From Saprospiraceae bacterium (GTDB lineage: Bacteria; Bacteroidota; Bacteroidia; Chitinophagales; Saprospiraceae), in NCBI GenBank assembly GCA_029263015.1, contig JAJCYI010000208.1, positions 1 to 38,678 on the forward strand: a DNA stretch of 38,678 nucleotides, in the 5' to 3' direction. The notes below the pieces were generated by a model that was given only the letters and a program-made list of their open reading frames with translations, did not search any database and was not told the DNA's origin. Below are positions 32,545-38,678 of this stretch, piece by piece. A program made the translations under genes and the position numbers. How positions within the stretch are numbered: position 1 is the first letter of the stretch; the number at the start of each line of letters is the position of its first letter.

Positions 32545-33543
32545 ATGAAAAATCTATTATTGCTCTCTTGCACCTTGTTTTTCTTGCAATCTTGTGCTTT
32601 CAAACCTGGAACTTTCTCATCAACTTCCGTGCCGTCTGCTCCTGATTATTCCAAGGCGGAATATTGGGCAGCCCTTCCCTCGGTGAATGACATGGCCGAC
32701 CGCATACCACAGGGCTATTCCGATAGCCAAATGGTTGCAATGGCAGATGTTTTTTTTCTGCATCCAACTACCTATCTAGGGAAAGGTGGAACGTGGAATG
32801 CTCCACTCAGTTCAGAAAAACTAAACAGAAAAACAGACGAAACAACCATCCTGTACCAAGCAAGTATTTTCAATGGTGCAGGAAGGGTTTTTGCTCCTCG
32901 TTATCGTCAGGCCCATTTAAAAAGTTTTTATACTGATGATAAAAACGCAGCAAAAGATGCTTTGGACTTGGCCTATCAGGACATCAAGCATGCTTTTCAA
33001 TATTACCTTGACCATGAAAACCATGGCAGGCCCATTATCTTGGCATCGCATAGCCAAGGTGCATTGCACGCGATAAACTTGTTAAAAGAATTTTTCGATG
33101 GAAAGGGGTTGCAGCAGCAGTTGGTGGTTGCTTACATAGTAGGTTGGCCAGTGTTGAAAGAGGAATTTGAAAGTTTGCGGCCATGTGAATTGCCTGAACA
33201 AACAGGTTGCATCTGTTCGTGGCGCACATTTAAACATGGTTATTTGCCTCCAAAATACCCAACAGGGGACAGTATCCTTGTCACCAATCCATTGACATGG
33301 ACAATTGACAATTCCATTGCTCCAAAAGAAAAAAACCTCGGGGCTGTCTTAAAGGGTTTTGATAAAATACACTTTCATTTAGTGGATGCTCAAATCCATG
33401 AGGGTGTTCTTTGGGCGCACAAGCCCAAATTCCCAGGTAGTTTTCTCTTTACCCGTAAAAATTACCACATTGCCGATCTTAATTTTTACTACCTAAATGT
33501 ACGAGAGAACGCTGAACGCCGTGCTAATTCATTTCTGAAATAA
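32545..33543 (+). CDS. DUF3089-family lipoprotein, alpha/beta-hydrolase-like
   Basis: A 332-residue protein with a lipoprotein signal (MKNLLLLSCTLFFLQSC, lipobox LQSC, Cys17). The rest matches the DUF3089 family: ADVFFLHPTTYL, VFAPRYRQAHL, ALDLAYQDIKHAFQYYL, then RPIILASHSQGALHA, a nucleophile-elbow-like motif with Ser170, and CSWRTFKHGY. The family is thought to have an alpha/beta-hydrolase fold, but I know no substrate. Two close ATG codons are possible (32536 and 32545); 32545 gives the compact lipoprotein signal and fits the nearby -7 box. It is convergent with the RRM gene, sharing the hairpin at 33566-33595. Confidence 0.85.
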   Translation: MKNLLLLSCTLFFLQSCAFKPGTFSSTSVPSAPDYSKAEYWAALPSVNDMADRIPQGYSDSQMVAMADVFFLHPTTYLGKGGTWNAPLSSEKLNRKTDETTILYQASIFNGAGRVFAPRYRQAHLKSFYTDDKNAAKDALDLAYQDIKHAFQYYLDHENHGRPIILASHSQGALHAINLLKEFFDGKGLQQQLVVAYIVGWPVLKEEFESLRPCELPEQTGCICSWRTFKHGYLPPKYPTGDSILVTNPLTWTIDNSIAPKEKNLGAVLKGFDKIHFHLVDAQIHEGVLWAHKPKFPGSFLFTRKNYHIADLNFYYLNVRENAERRANSFLK

Positions 33544-33565
33544 TCCACTATATTAGGCCATAAAA

Positions 33566-33595
33566 AAACCCTGAACGGAAATCCGTCCAGGGTTT
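33566..33595 (-). terminator. Terminator between convergent genes, best for the RRM gene
   Basis: AAACCCTG (33566-33573) pairs with CAGGGTTT (33588-33595), and inside it ACGG pairs with CCGT across a single A/C mismatch. On the minus strand the hairpin is followed by seven T, 54 bp downstream of the RRM gene stop. On the plus strand it lies 22 bp after the DUF3089 stop and is followed by TTTGT. Confidence 0.75.
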
Positions 33596-33648
33596 GTATC
33601 TTAATCAAAGGTAGGCTCAATAAGTCCTATCAGTAGGTAAATCATAAT

Positions 33649-34020
33649 TTACCAACGGTCTCCACCGCCGCCGCCGCCGCCGTATCCTCCGCCGCCGCTA
33701 CGGCCACCGCCGCCGCCGCCGCCGTATCCTCCACCGCCGCCGCCACGACGACCACCGCCGCCACCGCCGCCTCTGCTTTCGCGGTCTTCAGCTTCTTTAA
33801 CAACGATAGTCCTTCCGTCTATCTCTGTGTCGTGCAATCCTTTGATTGCGTTCTGTGCTTCTTCATCGTTTTCCATTTCGACAAATCCAAAACCTTTAGA
33901 GCGGCCTGTAAATTTATCAGCGATGATGTTACATGAGCCGACTGTACCGTACTCTTCGAACGCACTTTGAAGTTGATCAGACTGCGTGTCGTAGTTTAAT
34001 CTTGCTACGAAAATATTCAT
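33649..34020 (-). CDS. Glycine-rich RRM RNA-binding protein
   Basis: A 123-residue cytoplasmic protein. One RRM domain (about residues 1-77) has RNP2 IFVARL (3-8) and RNP1 KGFGFVEM (42-49), both with the RNA-stacking aromatics. The C-terminus (about 84-123) is almost pure Gly with Arg and Tyr, in RGG/GYGG-type repeats. The layout resembles plant and cyanobacterial glycine-rich RNA-binding proteins (Rbp) involved in cold response. It is probably an RNA chaperone. The Gly tail is encoded by CCGCCG-type repeats on the plus strand (about 33661-33770), much more GC-rich than the surroundings and prone to length change. ATG start at 34018-34020. Confidence 0.93.
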   Translation of the reverse strand: MNIFVARLNYDTQSDQLQSAFEEYGTVGSCNIIADKFTGRSKGFGFVEMENDEEAQNAIKGLHDTEIDGRTIVVKEAEDRESRGGGGGGGRRGGGGGGYGGGGGGGRSGGGGYGGGGGGGDRW

Positions 34021-34805
34021 TACAAAAAAAATTAAAAATTAAAAATTACTGAGAACCCTGTGAAAGCAAAAAAATTTAGAATCGTAAAAAGGGAATTAAA
34101 TACACGTAGGCTGGAAGATGGATTGTGAGTTTGAGGAACTAACGAATACTTACTTACAGAACTAATGATTAACCGCTTAACGTACTTAAAACTTACTTGC
34201 AAATCAGTGAATTACTCAATGAACGCGGCAAAGGTAGGTTCTTTTTCTAAGGTTTGTAATTTTTTTTTCAAATAACTACTAATGCGGATGATAGATATTT
34301 CGATTATTCGCATACGAACTCGGTGGATTCCTTGTTTGTAATTTTTATTTTTGCGTGGTATCGAGTCTCCATTCATAATTTTTTTTGGAAAAGACAAGGT
34401 GTGGGCAGATTTTGCCATATGTGAAAACCAGACGGCGGAAGCTTGAAACATCTCATACCTTGAATTCCCTCGTTTCAACCAAGGGGTAAAGTTCTCGCCA
34501 GTAAAATAGGGGGTTACAGGATGTTGGACGTAAAGGGATCGAAAAATGAATATCCTGCCCAAACCAATTTCAATGGTTTGCCACCAAACCTACTTTGTCA
34601 CTGAAATTACCAAAGCAGGGTCAAGCCTTCTTTCCAAAACGAGGCTTGAATTGTACTTTTGCAGACTAATTTCAAACTGCTGCTTTTAATCAGCAACAAA
34701 ATAGTAAAAACTGTCAGCCAGGTTAACAACCTAACGAGGTGGGTTGTGTTACTTTGCAAACAATAACTATTTGTCACATTCTATTTCTTTTCAAAATACG
34801 TCAAA
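34021..34805. other. Long gene-less stretch between the RRM gene and the metalloprotease gene
   Basis: These 785 bp separate two divergent genes. Next to the RRM start there is an AT-rich leader with ATTTTTA repeats, consistent with a long untranslated leader. Around 34150-34200 the words TACTTAC and ACTTACTTG recur. A perfect 8-bp inverted repeat TCAAGCCT/AGGCTTGA lies at 34621-34649, followed by TACTTTTG at 34654-34661, a -7 box match for the plus-strand protease but without a -33 TTG. A minus-strand frame at 34212-34562 was judged non-coding. Confidence 0.45.
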
Positions 34806-37800
34806 ATGAAAAAAATCCTGACTATTTCTTTATCCCTGTTATTTTTGTCTTCCCTGTTTGCCCAGCAAACATCAGATTTTTGGAAGCAGGTTGAATACCA
34901 ACAAGTATTCCTTCCGGAAAAAGCTGAGACAGTAATGATGCCCCCTGATTATAAGATTTATTCCCTCGACTTTGATGCCATGCGCAACCATCTCAAGGTT
35001 GCCCCCATGGAAGGGAGTGAAGAGGCCCGTGGTGGTGCTTTGCAAATCCAATTGCCAACCACGAGTGGTGGAATGGAAACTTTCCGAGTTTGGGAATCAC
35101 CAGTGATGCACCCTGACCTTGCAGCGAAATACCCAATGATTAAAACTTATGCTGGAAAAAGTATTGACAATCCGGCTCATACTGTTCGGTTTGGTTATGG
35201 TTTGGATGGGTTTCATGCATTTATCCCTGCTGAAAATGGCGGCACAATTACCGAACGATACGCTACCGAACAAACACAATATTATATTACCTACCCTCTT
35301 TCCGGCTTTTTATTGGAAAACATAGGATTGCCAAAATTGAACTTGGTAAAGCAAGATCAGGAGGATGGCATGTTGGATGAATCAAGCTTTGTGAAAGATG
35401 ATGAGCTGAATTTCAGGGGTGGAGGCGATGGCGCTTTGACGGAACGTCGGGATTATCTTTTTGCATTGGCTTGTACAGGAGAATATGGCCAATCCCATGG
35501 TGGAACAATCCCATCGGTGCTCTCTACCTTGGTGACCGCTACCAATGTAATTAACGGTTTGTTGGAGCGCGACATTGATGTCCGTTTTACCATGCATCCC
35601 AATAATGACCAAATAGTTTTCCTCAGTCCTGCCACCGATCCATACATCAATGCCAATATGGGAGGTGCTTTGTTGGGGCAGAACGAGGCTGTTTTAAACA
35701 ACATACTTGGTATAGCCAATTATGATGTAGGCCATGTTTATACAGGTGGCTGTTCTGATGTTGGTGGCGTGGTAAGTGGAACTGTCTGTGCTGCTGGTAA
35801 GGCCAGGGGGGTTACTTGCAATTTTAGTTCAAATGTGGTCGCAACTACACTGAGTATTGCTGCCCATGAGATTATGCACCAATTCGCCGGAGGGCACACA
35901 TTCAACCATTGCCCTGGCCAAGAGAGTCAGTTTTCTTCTAATTCAGCTCGTGAGCCAGGCAGCGGCACAACTATTTTGTCTTATCAAGGCTCTTGTGGAC
36001 CAAGTAATATTGGTGGCCCAGCTACACTTCAATACAGCGCTGGGAGCATTGATCAGGTCTGGACTTATACGCATTTTCAGGGAGGCAATATTTGTGTAAG
36101 CGTAACTGAAACGAGCAACCATTCGCCAGTCGTTACTGAAAATTACAATGATGGATTTTATATTCCGATCAGCACTCCTTTTGAATTGGAAGTATCGGCT
36201 ACCGATGCTGATGGAGATGCACTGACTTATTCTTGGGAGCAAATGAACCGGGAGCCAAGTGCCCCATTGGGCCAGCCGTTTGGCAATGCACCTACCTTCA
36301 GGGTTTACGATCACAACTCTTCACCCATGCGGGTATTCCCAAGGTTACCAGTTATTTTGGCAAATTCCTCAGAAGTTGTTGAAATCCTGCCAACATATAG
36401 TCGGGAATTTGATTTCCGATGCATCGTACGTGACAATGTATTGGATGAAGGGGCAGGAGGTTTGACCTGGGCTGATGTCAGTTTTAAGGCTACAAATACT
36501 GCGGGTCCATTTAGAGTGACCTCTCCAAATACTGGTGGTGAAGTTTGGAAAGCAGGAGAAGAAGTGGAAGTGACCTGGAACGTTGCCAACACAGATAATG
36601 ACCTGGTAGATTGTCAGGCAGTTAATATATGGATTTCAACAAATGGTGGCATTGCTTTCAATCACCTGATTGTAGCGGCTACGCCAAATGACGGCAGCGA
36701 AACCATCACCGTTCCTGACCTCGTTGGTTCATCTGTCCGAGTTCGAATCGAAGCTTCTAATAGTATTTTCTTCGATCTCTCAAATCAGAACTTCGAGATT
36801 CAACCAGCTGATGAACCAGGTTTCTCGTTGGGGATAAGTCCTCAGTACCAACAAACCTGCGTACCAGATGGTAGTATGGTAGAAGTAAGTGTCGGTTCAA
36901 TCTCAGGGTTCGACCAACCCGTGCTTTTGGAAGTCATTGGTGGCCTGCCAGCAAATGCCCAAGTGGATATTGTAAACAATCCAGTCCCACCTGGCGAATC
37001 CGCAATACTTGATTTTGACATGAGCGAGGTGGTGGACGATGGCTTGTTCGAAGTTAGCCTTCAGGCAATCGCTGGGACTGATACAACTTATAAATCACTG
37101 TTTTTCAATGTTGTATTCAATGATTTTTCACTAATTACATTAGATGGGCCTGTTAACGGCGGGTCTGATTACGGACTTTTACCAACCTTTACTTGGGCAG
37201 ATTTGCCCCAAGCAGATGTTTATGATTTCCAGTTGTCAACTAATCCAAATTTTGAAGCTGGATCCTTAGTGGATGAGGTATTTGATTTAGTAGATGCTTC
37301 TTATATCTCGGATATTGCACTTGAAGAAAGTATTGTCTATTACTGGCGGGTGCGGCCTTCGAATGAATGCGGAAAAGGGGATTATTCTTTGTCAAATGTT
37401 TTTCAAACGTTTACCACCGAATGCGAATCAAAAGCCAGTCCTGACGTTCCCATCAACATTTCAGGGATCGGCCTACCTGTAATTGAATCGGAAGTGGTGG
37501 TTTTGCAAAGTGGAATTATTTCCGATGTCAACATAAGAAACCTTTCTGGAGTACACAATGCTTTGGCAGATTTGCGGGCAACCGTTGTCAGCCCTGCAGG
37601 TACAGAGGTTATACTTTTTGAAAACATTTGTGGCAACGTGACCACTTTTGACCTCAACCTGAACGACCAATCACCATTCGATATTGATTGTCCACCGCTC
37701 AATGGATTGGCATACATGCCACAAGAACCATTGGCAAATTTCATCGGCGAAAACACCTTGGGTACTTGGAAATTGAGGGTTGCGGTCATCAATGCTATTG

Positions 37801-38471
37801 GTACCGGCGGTAGCTTGCAAAGTTGGACCATTGAGTTCTGTGCAAGCGTGACACCTGACCATCCATTCCTTTTGGAAAACGATACCATTTATGTAAAACC
37901 CAATGAAACAAGGGTGATACATAATTTCGAACTGTTTGCCAGCGACCCAGACAATGCGGCAGCAGATCTGAAAGTCAATATCATCAATGAGACCAATTAC
38001 GGGTATATTTCAAAAAATGGAGTACAACTTGGAGTAGGTGACTTTTTCCGTTTTACCGACGTCAATGATGAAATCATTACCTATACCAACACCAACCCTG
38101 ACGAAGATTATGACTTCTTCACCTTTACTGTTACCGATGGACAGGGAGGTTTGCACGGTACTCCAAGATTCAATATTGTAATTGATGATGATGCAGTGAC
38201 AGATGTAGATGAAATTCCATTCAATAATGAAATGGTGCTGTATCCCAATCCCGCAAATGAATTATTGAACATCAACTTCCAAGTGCCAATTTCCAGCGAT
38301 GCAAATGTGCTGATTTCAGATGTGCAGGGACGGTTGATTTACAATCAAGAAATTAACCAGTCGAGCCAGCAAGTACAAATTGACCTGAATGGCTACACAG
38401 ACGGCATCTATTTCTTGAGCGTTCAATCCGACCAGGATGTGATGACGCAACGATTTGTGGTGCAGCATTGA
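34806..38471 (+). CDS. Secreted reprolysin-like zinc metalloprotease with P-domain and type A T9SS sorting domain
   Basis: This 1221-residue protein has a signal peptide (about 1-19, ending LFAQ) and a propeptide-like region to about 210. The reprolysin-like metzincin domain (about 214-430) carries HEIMHQFAGGHTF with Zn ligands His354, His358 and His364 and catalytic Glu355. An Ig-like domain (about 575-665, SPNTGGEVWKAGEEVEVTW) and fibronectin-like regions follow. A proprotein-convertase P-domain (about 878-1017) and a cadherin/CSPG-like domain (about 1018-1125) come next. The last ~77 residues (LYPNPANELLNI...GIYFLSV) form the type A T9SS sorting domain. It should be exported through the outer membrane and be anchored or released as an extracellular protease. 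Oddities: Ala361 stands where metzincins have Gly, and the Met-turn position reads TILSY (Leu391) instead of TIMSY. A hairpin follows at 38500. Confidence 0.92.
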   Translation: MKKILTISLSLLFLSSLFAQQTSDFWKQVEYQQVFLPEKAETVMMPPDYKIYSLDFDAMRNHLKVAPMEGSEEARGGALQIQLPTTSGGMETFRVWESPVMHPDLAAKYPMIKTYAGKSIDNPAHTVRFGYGLDGFHAFIPAENGGTITERYATEQTQYYITYPLSGFLLENIGLPKLNLVKQDQEDGMLDESSFVKDDELNFRGGGDGALTERRDYLFALACTGEYGQSHGGTIPSVLSTLVTATNVINGLLERDIDVRFTMHPNNDQIVFLSPATDPYINANMGGALLGQNEAVLNNILGIANYDVGHVYTGGCSDVGGVVSGTVCAAGKARGVTCNFSSNVVATTLSIAAHEIMHQFAGGHTFNHCPGQESQFSSNSAREPGSGTTILSYQGSCGPSNIGGPATLQYSAGSIDQVWTYTHFQGGNICVSVTETSNHSPVVTENYNDGFYIPISTPFELEVSATDADGDALTYSWEQMNREPSAPLGQPFGNAPTFRVYDHNSSPMRVFPRLPVILANSSEVVEILPTYSREFDFRCIVRDNVLDEGAGGLTWADVSFKATNTAGPFRVTSPNTGGEVWKAGEEVEVTWNVANTDNDLVDCQAVNIWISTNGGIAFNHLIVAATPNDGSETITVPDLVGSSVRVRIEASNSIFFDLSNQNFEIQPADEPGFSLGISPQYQQTCVPDGSMVEVSVGSISGFDQPVLLEVIGGLPANAQVDIVNNPVPPGESAILDFDMSEVVDDGLFEVSLQAIAGTDTTYKSLFFNVVFNDFSLITLDGPVNGGSDYGLLPTFTWADLPQADVYDFQLSTNPNFEAGSLVDEVFDLVDASYISDIALEESIVYYWRVRPSNECGKGDYSLSNVFQTFTTECESKASPDVPINISGIGLPVIESEVVVLQSGIISDVNIRNLSGVHNALADLRATVVSPAGTEVILFENICGNVTTFDLNLNDQSPFDIDCPPLNGLAYMPQEPLANFIGENTLGTWKLRVAVINAIGTGGSLQSWTIEFCASVTPDHPFLLENDTIYVKPNETRVIHNFELFASDPDNAAADLKVNIINETNYGYISKNGVQLGVGDFFRFTDVNDEIITYTNTNPDEDYDFFTFTVTDGQGGLHGTPRFNIVIDDDAVTDVDEIPFNNEMVLYPNPANELLNINFQVPISSDANVLISDVQGRLIYNQEINQSSQQVQIDLNGYTDGIYFLSVQSDQDVMTQRFVVQH

Positions 38472-38499
38472 TGCAATACATGACAGTGAAATATTGAAC

Positions 38500-38530
38500 G
38501 GAAAGCCAGAGCAATTTGCTCTGGCTTTCC
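38500..38530 (+). terminator. Perfect 15-bp-arm hairpin after the metalloprotease gene
   Basis: GGAAAGCCAGAGCAA (38500-38514) is exactly complementary to TTGCTCTGGCTTTCC (38516-38530) around one central T, 28 bp after the stop at 38471. It is followed by TGTTT. The remaining bases to the end of the window (38531-38678) contain no gene I can support. Confidence 0.75.
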
Positions 38531-38678
38531 TGTTTACAAACATGAGTCATCCCATAAGTAGAGTGTTTACATGGCGAAATTTTAGGTTTTCACCTCAATT
38601 TACTTGATTTCGGCCAATCCATAGATTGAAAGGGATAAATCGAAGGTAGAGGCAGGAGTATAATTTAGAACAATAGCT

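Noticed and set aside
34212-34562. 116-codon minus-strand frame in the 785-bp spacer
   Set aside because: It begins at TTG, has no recognisable domain, unusual Lys/Ile-rich composition and no promoter or neighbour support. I treat it as non-coding.

Overview
The window looks like a chromosomal segment of a Bacteroidota bacterium, most likely a Saprospiria-type (Lewinella/Haliscomenobacter-like) member. The sequence evidence is: a giant surface protein ending in a gliding-motility/type B type IX secretion (T9SS) C-terminal domain; a metalloprotease ending in a type A T9SS sorting domain; choice-of-anchor L and SprB-type repeats; genes without Shine-Dalgarno sequences; and several TAnnTTTG -7 boxes typical of the phylum. 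The genus-level guess is inference only. No phage, plasmid, CRISPR, defence or IS-transposase gene was found.

Layout: (1) 1-11 kb carries a membrane protein of unknown function, a 2310-residue secreted adhesin with 15 tandem Cys-paired repeats, a secreted aspartyl protease with a PDZ domain, and a class V aminotransferase (minus strand). (2) 11.1-13.8 kb is a minus-strand envelope-signalling operon: an outer-membrane-type protein, an ECF sigma factor with a TTG start, and an overlapping gene for a protein with an anti-sigma-like N-terminus, one membrane helix and a C-terminal beta-barrel. (3) 14.2-17.0 kb is a minus-strand housekeeping run: yqgE, fabD, folE, queD. (4) 17.2-19.1 kb is a LytS/LytR-type two-component pair, followed by minus-strand genes for a Spo0M/arrestin-like protein, a Bacteroidota 'ABC transporter ATPase' family protein and a second class V aminotransferase. 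(5) 21.7-26 kb has the decayed 3' end of an S9 peptidase gene, a secreted zincin, and a second two-component pair (multi-TM HisKA_2-type kinase plus a receiver/LytTR-like regulator). (6) 26-34 kb has an intact S9 peptidase, a lipoprotein, a PD40 propeller protein, tRNA-Ser(TGA), UDP-glucose dehydrogenase, a DUF3089 lipoprotein and a glycine-rich RRM protein. (7) 34.8-38.5 kb is a large secreted reprolysin-like protease.

Functionally the region is dominated by the cell envelope and secreted proteins (adhesin, three secreted or envelope peptidases, lipoproteins, three regulatory modules), interspersed with core metabolism (fatty acid initiation, pterin/queuosine precursor synthesis, nucleotide-sugar synthesis).

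The most distinctive non-coding feature is the density of intergenic palindromes and short repeats. These include two ~165-bp MITE-like elements that share terminal inverted repeats, a perfect 29-bp-arm palindrome between convergent genes, nested REP-like hairpins, two related 'CACAAA' inverted repeats, and 7-bp tandem arrays abutting stop codons. The most unusual coding features are the sigma factor/barrel-fused anti-sigma operon, the 15-repeat adhesin, the S9 peptidase remnant, and a reprolysin-like protease with atypical metzincin positions.
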